Positions 1 through 6,754 are shown, counted from the first letter of the stretch. The stretch is 7,630 nucleotides of DNA from Deltaproteobacteria bacterium (GCA_015491585.1 WFVQ01000233.1:1-7630), one strand, 5' to 3'. The notes: generated by a model from the sequence alone, not told the origin. Translations and numbers: made by a program.

Positions 1-1
1 G

Positions 2-82
2 ATAGATGCCGGTATAAAGATATGCAACGAGATGGCCACCTTCAGCGACGCGAACGTGGCCGAGGGGAACGAGAGTTTCTGA
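2..82 (+). CDS. 3' end of an unidentified gene, cut by the left edge
   Basis: The frame starting at base 2 stays open for 26 codons to a TGA at 80-82, and its peptide ends in AEGNESF. By hand count 20 of 26 third positions are G or C, and Ile is written as ATA, both matching the GC-rich genes of this window. The opposite strand also has an open frame here, but only about 45% of its third positions are G/C. The stop lies 7 bases from the stop of the convergent gene at 90-659, and I see no terminator hairpin between them. Too little remains to assign a family. The coding call rests on codon composition alone. Confidence 0.4.
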   Translation: MDAGIKICNEMATFSDANVAEGNESF

Positions 83-89
83 AAACAGG

Positions 90-659
90 TTAGCGGGAAA
101 GGGATGAAACCAGGCCTACCAAACCGCGCTCGTTCCAGACTCCCTTGAGGCGCTGCCAGGCGTCTCTTGCAAGCCCGTTGGAGCTAGTGCAGCCCTCAAG
201 CCAGGAACGGAGCACCGATTCCCCCTCGAACTGCTTGCCGGCCTGGGCCCCTGCGGCGATCTCCTCCCTGCATATGGCGAAGTTGGACTCAAACAGCAGC
301 AGGAAGTATTCAGCCGTTGTATTGTCGGCATCAGGAAAGAGGACACCGCATGCACGGCCCGCCAGCAACACCCTGGTGGGCTCGAGAACGCCCTCCGCAG
401 CCGCTGCATCCCCACTCTCCTTCAACGCCTTTTCCGCCAGGCATAACAGGAGGAATGAACAGGCCATCTGGAGCGTCGTCTTTTCTTCCTGATCCAGCGA
501 GTGCTTCTCGCTCAACTGCGACGCCACCTCCTTTGCTGCGTCGCATATCTCCCTGGCCAGAATATGATGATTTGCTCTCTCCACCTCACCCCCACAGGTG
601 GAATTGTGAAATCCCTCCACTCTTGATCTCTGCCCCCTCTGTCCATCTAAAAGAAGCAT
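90..659 (-). CDS. Hypothetical protein of about 189 residues, probably cytoplasmic and helical
   Basis: I do not recognise this protein. From the ATG at 659 it has 189 residues and appears largely alpha-helical, with acidic and Ala/Leu-rich helices around residues 33-55, 57-81 and 114-137. It has no signal peptide and no convincing membrane segment; the most hydrophobic stretch is about 65-75 (MACSFLLLCLAEK). Seven cysteines (22, 39, 67, 73, 104, 130, 157) are scattered without a CxxC motif. The start is uncertain. The ATG has no clear Shine-Dalgarno, and the first 25 residues are low-quality sequence. A GTG at 584 (Val26) follows a G-rich stretch and would give 164 residues. The gene lies on the same strand as rsmA, 58 bases downstream of it. 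A TATACT box at 683-688 could give it its own promoter. Its composition is GC-rich, unlike the AT-rich DNA just upstream. Confidence 0.6.
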   Translation of the reverse strand: MLLLDGQRGQRSRVEGFHNSTCGGEVERANHHILAREICDAAKEVASQLSEKHSLDQEEKTTLQMACSFLLLCLAEKALKESGDAAAAEGVLEPTRVLLAGRACGVLFPDADNTTAEYFLLLFESNFAICREEIAAGAQAGKQFEGESVLRSWLEGCTSSNGLARDAWQRLKGVWNERGLVGLVSSLSR

Positions 660-682
660 ATCTATGACACCAACACAACCAA

Positions 683-688
683 AGTATA
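683..688 (-). promoter_or_regulatory. Possible -10 box upstream of the hypothetical gene
   Basis: On the - strand the bases read TATACT, matching five of six positions of the sigma-70 -10 consensus. Transcription would begin about 17 bases before the ATG at 659. No good -35 hexamer sits 16-18 bases upstream, only a run of T. The box lies in AT-rich DNA, where such matches arise by chance, so this is weak evidence. Confidence 0.25.
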
Positions 689-717
689 TTCTCTTCTATC
701 CAACAAAAAACCGTTTG

Positions 718-1536
718 TCAATAGATCGCTCTAATTTTTGTCAATATATTCGAGAGGATAACAAAGGACTCAACAGGAACCTGTTCAGCCCTATATGTTG
801 TGTCTATATGGGATTGAGATAGCGCATATTGTATTTCTTCGGTTGTAAATTGCCGAAAATTTCTCAATGCATTGACAATTTTTTTTCGCCTCTGTTGAAA
901 TGATGTTCTAACCAGTGAAGCAAAAAAGTCAAAATCATCTGCCTGAATAGCAGGAGATTTGAACCGCATAAATATAACCGAGGAATACACCTTGGGTTTC
1001 GGCAAGAATGAACCGGGAGACACGTCTATTAATCGCTTGATGTTTGCACAGTATTGTGCCATCACACTCAAGGTTCCGTACTGTTTAGTTCCAGGATGTG
1101 CACATATCCGTTGCGCCACCTCTTTCTGAAACATTAAAGCGGCCCATGATATGGATGAGTGGCAACGTATTAGTCTTATCAGGAGTTGAGTAGAGATATT
1201 ATAAGGCAGGTTCCCGACGATCCTGAGCTGGCAGCCCATCTCGGCGCGGAGCCTCGCATAGTCCAATTCCAGCATGTCGCCGTGGAGGATCTCCAGCCTT
1301 TCACAACCTTGGAACTCTTTCTCCAGCAGGCTCACTGCTTCTGAGTCCAGCTCCACGGCCAGGATCCTGGCCCCCCGGAGGAGCAACTCCCTGGTGAGCG
1401 CTCCGGCCCCAGGACCTAATTCCACCACAGAATCACCCGGGGCAAGGGGCAGTTGTTCCACTATACGCCTTGCCACCGCTGGCTGGACCAGGAAATTCTG
1501 CCCCAGCCTCTTTTTCGGCCTTGGAAGCCGCGCCAT
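718..1536 (-). CDS. rsmA: 16S rRNA (adenine1518-N6/adenine1519-N6)-dimethyltransferase RsmA (KsgA)
   Basis: RsmA transfers four methyl groups from S-adenosylmethionine to two adjacent adenines in the 3'-terminal hairpin of 16S rRNA, a late checkpoint in small-subunit assembly. The protein has 272 residues, the normal family length. It shows the N-terminal LGQNFL motif (11-16), the SAM-binding ELGPGAG (39-45), the acidic VELD (61-64), GDM (86-88), the catalytic NLPY (109-112), and the family's SFLPKPKV segment (176-183). The start is the ATG at 1536, one base after the stop of the DUF2062 gene (TGAAATG), which implies translational coupling. A GTG at 1569 would add 11 residues and overlap that gene, and is less likely. 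GC content changes abruptly at codon 113: the first 112 codons are about 72% G/C at third positions, the last 160 about 38%. The reading frame is intact across the change, so the gene looks functional. Confidence 0.95.
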   Translation of the reverse strand: MARLPRPKKRLGQNFLVQPAVARRIVEQLPLAPGDSVVELGPGAGALTRELLLRGARILAVELDSEAVSLLEKEFQGCERLEILHGDMLELDYARLRAEMGCQLRIVGNLPYNISTQLLIRLIRCHSSISWAALMFQKEVAQRICAHPGTKQYGTLSVMAQYCANIKRLIDVSPGSFLPKPKVYSSVIFMRFKSPAIQADDFDFFASLVRTSFQQRRKKIVNALRNFRQFTTEEIQYALSQSHIDTTYRAEQVPVESFVILSNILTKIRAIY

Positions 1537-1537
1537 T

Positions 1538-2122
1538 TCACTGCCGGCGGGAATCGCCCTGCGGTGCACCCTCGAGGGCGGAGTAGTGGGATAGAAGCGC
1601 CTTCATGCGCCTACGCTGCCGGAGAAAGTAGAGATACAGGGCAAGAAAGTAGCCTCCAATGGCCACGGGCGCGGCCACGGCCAGGCCTCCAGCCAGGAGC
1701 GGAACCACGATTCCGGTTCCAAACGACGACCATACGCTCAACCCACCGAAGAGACCGGTGTGAAGCAGCTCCGACATCAAGGCTCTGACGCTCTCCCACG
1801 AGGCCTGCCCCGGAAACAGCAGCGAGCCTATCCACCATGACAGATAATACTGCATGGGTATGGTCAATGGATTGCTCACCAGGAGGCTGGCGCAGAGGGC
1901 GGTCACCAGGTTGCCCCTCAACAAGGGGGTCAGGAAGAGAATCAACACGGTGTGGAACGGGATGGTCGGGGTCATGCCTACGAATGCGCCTACGAACACT
2001 CCCCTGGCCAGGACGTAGGGATCGCCATGAACCCGGATGAGACGTAGCCATTGATACCGCACGAAGCGACGAGGCTGAAAGGACTTGGGCACCATTCCAC
2101 CCCTTTTCGCAGGAACTGCCAT
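1538..2122 (-). CDS. DUF2062 family membrane protein
   Basis: This is a 194-residue integral membrane protein whose sequence matches the DUF2062 family: a basic N-terminus (RRFVRYQWLRLIR, 18-30), then a segment rich in small residues (ARGVFVGAFVGMTPTIPFHT, 39-58), then the SNPLTIP motif (83-89) within a second hydrophobic region, and a last strongly hydrophobic stretch at about 136-167 followed by a basic tail (RQRRRMK). The family has no firmly established biochemical function. The ATG at 2122 lies 5 bases after the tsaD stop, with GGTGA 5 bases upstream. Alternatives are a GTG at 2131 overlapping the tsaD stop as GTGA, and an ATG at 2095 behind GGGGTGG. Its place between tsaD and rsmA suggests coupled translation, not necessarily a shared function. 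Family assignment is by recognition of these motifs. Confidence 0.82.
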   Translation of the reverse strand: MAVPAKRGGMVPKSFQPRRFVRYQWLRLIRVHGDPYVLARGVFVGAFVGMTPTIPFHTVLILFLTPLLRGNLVTALCASLLVSNPLTIPMQYYLSWWIGSLLFPGQASWESVRALMSELLHTGLFGGLSVWSSFGTGIVVPLLAGGLAVAAPVAIGGYFLALYLYFLRQRRRMKALLSHYSALEGAPQGDSRRQ

Positions 2123-2127
2123 CGCCG

Positions 2128-3135
2128 TCACCAAACCGCCCTGGAATAGGCATCCCCATCCCACCCCATCGCAATACCGCTCCTCAACTGGCACAGGCCC
2201 AGGAAGGCAACCATAGCGGCGTTGTCGGTGCAGAACCTGGGCCTGGGGACGTAGAGCTCCATACTTTCATCATGGACCATTTCTTCCATCCTTGCAACGA
2301 GCCGCCTGTTGGCCGCCACGCCGCCGCACAGGACGACCGCCCCCACCTGGGCTGCCCTGGCGGCGCGTCTGGTCTTCTCCATGAGCACGTCCACCACGGC
2401 CTCCTGAAACGATGCGCAGACATCGGCCACATCCTGCTCGTCAAGAGTTCCCCGTCTCTTGACCCAGGTTATCACCGCGGTCTTGAGGCCGCTGAAGCTG
2501 AAGTCGAAAGGGGTGCCGGGCAACATGGCCCTTGGGAAGCGAATGGCCCCGGGATCGCCGTCCTGGGCTGCACTGGCGATGGAAGGCCCTCCAGGATAGG
2601 GGAGGCCCAACACCTTCGCCACCTTGTCGAAGGCCTCGCCAGCCGCGTCATCGCGGGTCTGCCCCAAGAGCTCCACATCCAGAAATCCCTTGACCAAATA
2701 GAGGCTGGTATGGCCACCAGAGGCCACCAGTGCCACATAAGGGAAGGGAGGATGGCGCTCCTCCAGAAAAGGCGCCAGCATATGGGCATGGACGTGGTTC
2801 ACGCCGGTCACCGGTACGGACAGCGCAGATGCCAATGCCTTGGCGAACGAGAGCCCCACCACCAGAGCGCCCACCAGCCCTGGCCCCTGGGTGACTGCCA
2901 CAGCGCCTATATCCCCGAGCGTGGCTCCGGCCTGATCCAAGGCCGCTTCGACCACTGGACACACCGCCTCGAGGTGCCGCCTCGACGCAATCTCCGGTAC
3001 GACGCCGCCATATGGCCTATGGTCCTCCACCTGGGAGTGGACCACATCGGAGAGGAGTTCACCCGCCGCCCCCATCACGGCAGCGGCGGTCTCGTCACAT
3101 GAAGTCTCTATGGCCAGCAGCAGACCTTTCTCCAC
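2128..3135 (-). CDS. tsaD: tRNA N6-threonylcarbamoyladenosine transferase subunit TsaD
   Basis: TsaD transfers the threonylcarbamoyl group from threonylcarbamoyl-AMP to A37 of ANN-decoding tRNAs, acting with TsaB and TsaE, neither encoded here. The protein has 335 residues, the usual length for the family. It opens with LAIETSCDETAAAV (7-20), carries the HxxxH metal site at His114 and His118 (NHVHAHMLAP), then SGGHT (139-143), the AFDK loop (168-171), SFSGLKTAV (213-221), CGGVAANRRL (270-279) and the metal-ligand Asp304 in CTDNAAM. The start is the GTG at 3135, preceded by a perfect AGGAGG with 8 bases of spacing. An upstream ATG at 3207 adds 24 residues with no family character and lies before that ribosome binding site. 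tsaD is the first gene of the - strand operon with the DUF2062 gene and rsmA. I see no convincing promoter upstream on this strand. Confidence 0.96.
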   Translation of the reverse strand: MEKGLLLAIETSCDETAAAVMGAAGELLSDVVHSQVEDHRPYGGVVPEIASRRHLEAVCPVVEAALDQAGATLGDIGAVAVTQGPGLVGALVVGLSFAKALASALSVPVTGVNHVHAHMLAPFLEERHPPFPYVALVASGGHTSLYLVKGFLDVELLGQTRDDAAGEAFDKVAKVLGLPYPGGPSIASAAQDGDPGAIRFPRAMLPGTPFDFSFSGLKTAVITWVKRRGTLDEQDVADVCASFQEAVVDVLMEKTRRAARAAQVGAVVLCGGVAANRRLVARMEEMVHDESMELYVPRPRFCTDNAAMVAFLGLCQLRSGIAMGWDGDAYSRAVW

Positions 3136-3143
3136 CTGGCAAG

Positions 3144-3149
3144 CCTCCT
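3144..3149 (-). promoter_or_regulatory. Ribosome binding site that fixes the tsaD GTG start
   Basis: The - strand reads AGGAGG, a full anti-Shine-Dalgarno match, 8 bases before the GTG at 3135. It decides the tsaD start in favour of GTG over the upstream in-frame ATG at 3207. Confidence 0.85.
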
Positions 3150-3230
3150 GGTGCTTCTCGTTTCTTGGTACCCTCAAAAGGGAACCAGCGCAACTCCACG
3201 GGCTCAAACACCATTTACGCTCCTGAACGC

Positions 3231-3259
3231 TTGTTATCGCGGCCTGAATTTGGTATTTT
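3231..3259 (+). promoter_or_regulatory. Candidate sigma-70 promoter of the lolD-bamA-lpxD operon
   Basis: TTGTTA at 3231-3236 and TATTTT at 3254-3259 are separated by 17 bases. Each matches four of six consensus positions. Transcription would begin near 3266, about 45 bases before the lolD GTG. The position in the divergent gap and the ideal spacing support it; the hexamers themselves are only moderate. Confidence 0.4.
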
Positions 3260-3279
3260 CCCCACGTTCCGTTGCGGAT

Positions 3280-3292
3280 GGAAAACTTTTCC
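3280..3292. repeat. 13-base perfect palindrome in the lolD leader
   Basis: The bases GGAAAACTTTTCC form a perfect inverted repeat, with 6-base arms around a central C. The site lies just downstream of the predicted lolD transcription start and upstream of its start codon. It could be an operator for a dimeric repressor, or a weak hairpin with 5-bp arms in the RNA. I cannot link it to a known regulator. Confidence 0.35.
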
Positions 3293-3309
3293 CGGTTTGT
3301 CAGACCCTG

Positions 3310-4053
3310 GTGAGCGAATTGAACCTGCCCACTCCCCTTCTACAAATAGAAAACGTCTCAAGGACCTTCGTCCACAACAGCATCACCACGGAGGTGCTCA
3401 GAGGAGTCTCTCTCTCCATATCCCAGGGCGAAACCGTCGCCATCGTCGGGGCATCGGGCGCCGGGAAGACCACACTCCTCCACATCATGGGCGCCCTGGA
3501 CCGCCCCACCTCCGGTAGGCTCTACTACCGCGGAGAGGATATCTGCACCTGGGACGACCAGAGGCTCTCGAGGTTCAGGAACACCACCCTGGGATTCGTA
3601 TTCCAGGCGCATCACCTCCTCCCGGAGTTCTCTGCACTTGAAAATGTAATGATCCCTGGGATAATAGCGGGCAGGCCCCGCTCCGAAACCGAGAAGTCTG
3701 CCCGCTGGATACTGGGCGAACTGGGCCTGCTTGACAAAGCCGATCACCAAGTGAACGACCTCTCGGGCGGAGAGCAGCAGCGTATCGCGGTGGCCAGGGC
3801 CCTGGTCATGCGGCCCGACGTGCTGCTGGCGGACGAGCCGACCGGCAATCTCGACACCAAGACCGGAGCCAAGGTCGAGGAGCTCCTCTTCTGGACCAAC
3901 CGTGAGCACGGCACCACGGTCATAGTGGTTACCCACGACATGAGGCTGGCGGCACGGATGGGCCGCTGTGTCGGCATAGAGGACGGCATGGTCAAGGAGG
4001 TGGAAATTGAAGGAACCGAGAGGCCATTCCCCGAGAAAGGACCTTCCAATTGA
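3310..4053 (+). CDS. lolD: LolD, ATPase of the lipoprotein-releasing ABC transporter LolCDE
   Basis: LolD powers the extraction of outer-membrane lipoproteins from the inner membrane and their hand-over to LolA, as the ATPase partner of LolC/LolE permeases. Numbered from the GTG at 3310, the 247-residue protein shows Walker A GASGAGKT (47-54), the Q-loop LGFVFQAHHLLPEF (94-107), the ABC signature LSGGEQQR (151-158), Walker B LLADEP (172-177) and the H-loop histidine 209 in VVTHD. The QAHHLLPEFSALENV stretch closely follows LolD proteins (E. coli: QFHHLLPDFTALENV), favouring LolD over MacB- or FtsE-type ATPases. No ATG precedes the Walker A motif in frame. The start is GTG 3310 or TTG 3319, the latter with GGTGAG 4 bases upstream. 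An upstream GTG at 3151 would overlap the tsaD leader and promoter. The permease gene is not adjacent in this window. bamA begins 20 bases after the stop. Confidence 0.93.
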   Translation: MSELNLPTPLLQIENVSRTFVHNSITTEVLRGVSLSISQGETVAIVGASGAGKTTLLHIMGALDRPTSGRLYYRGEDICTWDDQRLSRFRNTTLGFVFQAHHLLPEFSALENVMIPGIIAGRPRSETEKSARWILGELGLLDKADHQVNDLSGGEQQRIAVARALVMRPDVLLADEPTGNLDTKTGAKVEELLFWTNREHGTTVIVVTHDMRLAARMGRCVGIEDGMVKEVEIEGTERPFPEKGPSN

Positions 4054-4058
4054 GTCAA

Positions 4059-4063
4059 AGGAG
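4059..4063 (+). promoter_or_regulatory. Ribosome binding site of bamA
   Basis: AGGAG lies 10 bases before the ATG at 4074 and just after the lolD stop. It supports that ATG over the in-frame TTG at 4050, which overlaps the lolD stop codon and would put eight extra residues in front of the signal peptide. Confidence 0.65.
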
Positions 4064-4073
4064 CTGTGAAGAG

Positions 4074-6737
4074 ATGGACTTTTCCCGCCTCGTCTCCATG
4101 CTGACCGGAGTCATGCTACTACTATCCGCCTCCATCCCGCTTCCTGTCCAAGCAGCCGGGCCCCAGGCCAAGATCCTGCTCTTCCAGCTCAGATATCTGG
4201 GGCCGCCCAACAGCGCCTATCTCGCCGAGGAACTCGGGGAGGCGCTCCAGCGGCGGCTGGAGGTGAAGGGGCATCAGGTCACCAAGGTGGACAAGTCCGC
4301 AACTCCCTCGCCCCACCAACTCGCGCTCTTCCTCAGAGACTTCAAGGCCGACCTCGCCGTCTATGGAACCGTATCCGTGTTGGGAGCAGTGGTGAGGCTG
4401 GACCTCAGGATCGCCCGCCTCGAGGATGACGGGATAGTCTTGGAGACGTCGGCGGTCCAATCAGGGCTCGACGAACGCCAACTCCTTCTCCAACGCCTAG
4501 GGAGGGAGCTGGAGCAAATACTGCAACGCCCCCTCATGGTCGCTTCCGTGGCAGTGGCCGGGAACAAGCGTGTGGACTCGGATGCGATACTGGCCGTGGT
4601 CTCCACCAAGAAGGGAGAGCGGTACGATCCCGCCACCATCGCGCGCGACATCAAGGCCATATACCGGATGGACTTCTTCGACGACGTACAGGTTGACGTG
4701 GAGGAGACCCAGGCCGGAAAGAAGGTTACGTTCCTGGTGCGCGAGAAGCCCTCGATAAGGAAGATCACCCTGGTGGGCAACAAGAAGGTATCGGACGACA
4801 AGATCCGCGAGGTGATAGACCTCAAGCAGTACACCATCATAAACGATCAGAGGCTCAAGGAGAACGTGGAGAAGATCAAGGCCCTGTACGCACAGAAAGG
4901 CTATCTCGACGCCGAGGTGTCGCCCATGATAAAGCGGGTGTCGGCCGAGGCCGCGGACGTGGTCTTCGACATCACCGAAGGAGACAAAATCCTCATCAAG
5001 AAGATAGAGATCGAGGGCAACAAGGCCTTCTCGGACGGAGACCTGAAGGACCTGATGGAGGTCTCTGAGAAAAAGCCGTTCTGGACCCCCTCGATAAAGA
5101 ACATCATGGGCCTGATAAAGGGCAACGCCGGCGCCCTCCAATGGGACGCCCTGGACAGGGACCTGGCCAGGATCGCCGCTTACTACCACAACCACGGCTA
5201 TGTTGACGCCAAGGTGGGGAGTCCGAAAGTGCGCCGCAAGGGCAAGTGGCTCTACGTCACCATCCCCGTCGAGGAGGGGAGCGTCTACAAAATTGGTAAG
5301 ATCGAGATAAAGGAAGACTACTTCAAGGACACATCCAGGCTCCTGAAGGTGCTTGAGATCCAAAAAGAGAAGGTCTTCAACCAGGAGGTCCTGCGCCAGG
5401 ACATCGTGAAGCTCACCGACATCTATGCGGACGAGGGCTTTGCCTATGCCGACATCACCCCGCAGATGCACAAGGACTCGGAGAAGAAACTGGTGGACAT
5501 AGTGCTCACTGTGGATACCGGTCCCAAGGTCACCTTCGAGAGAATCGAGATATCGGGCAACGTCCGCACCAGGGACAAGGTGGTAAGGCGCGAGCTCAGG
5601 GTTTACGAGCTGGAGCCCTTCAGCGCCACCGGACTGCGGAACAGCAAGAAGCGGCTCTCAAGGCTGGGCTACTTCGAGGAGGTCAACATGACCCCGACCA
5701 AGGGCTCGGCCGAAGACAAGATGAAGCTCAACGTCAAAGTAAAGGAGAGGCCGACGGGCACCTTCAGCATCGGGGCCGGCTACAGCTCGGTGGACAAGCT
5801 CATGCTCATGGGCGAGATCAGCCAGCGCAACTTCCTGGGCAGGGGTCAGAACGTGGCGTTCAAAGGCATAATCGGCGCCACCACAAACCGCTATTCACTG
5901 AGCTTCTTCGAGCCCTACTTCAGGGACACGCGCCTCTCCCTCGGCATAGACGTCTACAACTGGGAGCGCGAATACGACGACTACACCAAGGACAGCTCCG
6001 GTGTGGCGGTCCGGTTCGGCTACCCCCTTACCGACAACCTGAACCTCTTCTGGGGGGCCAGGCTGGACAACACCGACCTGACCGACATCATCGACACCAC
6101 CTCTCCGGTGATCCTGGACTCCCTGGATATCAAGACCACAAGGGCGGTGAACGTAGGGGTCAGCTACGACACCAGGAACGACTACTACTTTCCGTCCGAG
6201 GGCTGGGTCAACTCGGTCAGCCTGGAGTACGCCGGCGGGCCCCTGGGCGGGGACAGCGCCTACCTCAAGCTCCAGGGAGTGGCCAGCTACTACCATCCCA
6301 TCTGGAAGTCCCTCGTTGGGCACGTCAAGGTGGGAGCCGGCTGGGTCACCGAGGGCTCTGATGGAAAGCTCCCTGTCTACGAGCGCTTCTTCATCGGCGG
6401 CATAGACACTGTGCGCGGATACAAATACGGCAGGATAAGCCCCATCGATCCCGTGTCCGGGGACCGGATCGGCGGTGAGCACATGGCCTACATACAAAAC
6501 GAGCTCATCTTTCCTCTGATAAAAGACATGGGGCTTCACGGGGTCTGCTTCCTGGACATGGGTAATGTGTGGGAAAAGGAGGACTACGACATCACTGATC
6601 TCCGCAAGTCGGTGGGCCTGGGCATCCGCTGGCTGTCTCCTATGGGGCCGCTCCGCATCGAGTGGGGTTACAACTTCGACAGGCAGGAAGGTGACGACAA
6701 GAGCAACTTCGAATTCAGGATGGGCGGCTCATTCTGA
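4074..6737 (+). CDS. bamA: Outer membrane protein assembly factor BamA, with an extra N-terminal domain
   Basis: BamA is the Omp85-family core of the BAM complex, which folds and inserts beta-barrel proteins into the outer membrane. The 887-residue precursor has a signal peptide (1-27, cleavage likely after PVQA). Residues about 30-152 form an additional alpha/beta domain ending in a TolB-N/CsgG-like strand (DLAVYGTVSVLGAVVRLDLR, 93-112). Five POTRA domains follow at about 154-226, 227-304, 305-402, 403-484 and 485-561, each with the VxGN or equivalent opening strand and the Y..xGY/F motif. The 16-strand barrel runs from about 562 to 887, with the conserved VRGY (780-783) of the lid loop and a C-terminal Phe. 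E. coli BamA is about 810 residues; the extra length is mostly the N-terminal domain. A similar N-terminal extension occurs, as I recall, in other deltaproteobacterial BamA proteins. lpxD starts 30 bases after the stop, with no skp gene between. Confidence 0.96.
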   Translation: MDFSRLVSMLTGVMLLLSASIPLPVQAAGPQAKILLFQLRYLGPPNSAYLAEELGEALQRRLEVKGHQVTKVDKSATPSPHQLALFLRDFKADLAVYGTVSVLGAVVRLDLRIARLEDDGIVLETSAVQSGLDERQLLLQRLGRELEQILQRPLMVASVAVAGNKRVDSDAILAVVSTKKGERYDPATIARDIKAIYRMDFFDDVQVDVEETQAGKKVTFLVREKPSIRKITLVGNKKVSDDKIREVIDLKQYTIINDQRLKENVEKIKALYAQKGYLDAEVSPMIKRVSAEAADVVFDITEGDKILIKKIEIEGNKAFSDGDLKDLMEVSEKKPFWTPSIKNIMGLIKGNAGALQWDALDRDLARIAAYYHNHGYVDAKVGSPKVRRKGKWLYVTIPVEEGSVYKIGKIEIKEDYFKDTSRLLKVLEIQKEKVFNQEVLRQDIVKLTDIYADEGFAYADITPQMHKDSEKKLVDIVLTVDTGPKVTFERIEISGNVRTRDKVVRRELRVYELEPFSATGLRNSKKRLSRLGYFEEVNMTPTKGSAEDKMKLNVKVKERPTGTFSIGAGYSSVDKLMLMGEISQRNFLGRGQNVAFKGIIGATTNRYSLSFFEPYFRDTRLSLGIDVYNWEREYDDYTKDSSGVAVRFGYPLTDNLNLFWGARLDNTDLTDIIDTTSPVILDSLDIKTTRAVNVGVSYDTRNDYYFPSEGWVNSVSLEYAGGPLGGDSAYLKLQGVASYYHPIWKSLVGHVKVGAGWVTEGSDGKLPVYERFFIGGIDTVRGYKYGRISPIDPVSGDRIGGEHMAYIQNELIFPLIKDMGLHGVCFLDMGNVWEKEDYDITDLRKSVGLGIRWLSPMGPLRIEWGYNFDRQEGDDKSNFEFRMGGSF

Positions 6738-6754
6738 CACCTGTCCCATCCCGC

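Noticed and set aside
1..118. Open - strand frame running to the left edge, entered if the hypothetical gene slipped by one base before its stop
   Set aside because: It has no ATG, GTG or TTG start, needs an unsupported frameshift, and has only about 45% G/C at third positions against 77% for the + strand frame.
700..722. Possible terminator after rsmA (ACAAA ... TTTGT with a T run)
   Set aside because: The potential stem is only about 5 weak A/T-rich pairs and the T run lies inside it, so it does not qualify as an intrinsic terminator.
2272..3102. 276-codon open frame on the + strand opposite tsaD
   Set aside because: It is an antisense shadow of a complete, motif-rich tsaD. The peptide is rich in His, Gly and Arg and has no recognisable family character.
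3151..3309. Extension of lolD to the upstream GTG at 3151
   Set aside because: The added 53 residues have no LolD character, overlap the tsaD leader and include the likely lolD promoter.
3136..3309. Promoter for tsaD on the - strand
   Set aside because: The best pair (TTGCGC, 17 bases, TACCAA) matches only about half of each consensus hexamer, too weak to list.
4497..5471. 324-codon open frame on the - strand opposite bamA
   Set aside because: It lies antisense to the POTRA region of an intact bamA. GC-biased third positions on the coding strand keep the opposite frame free of stops.
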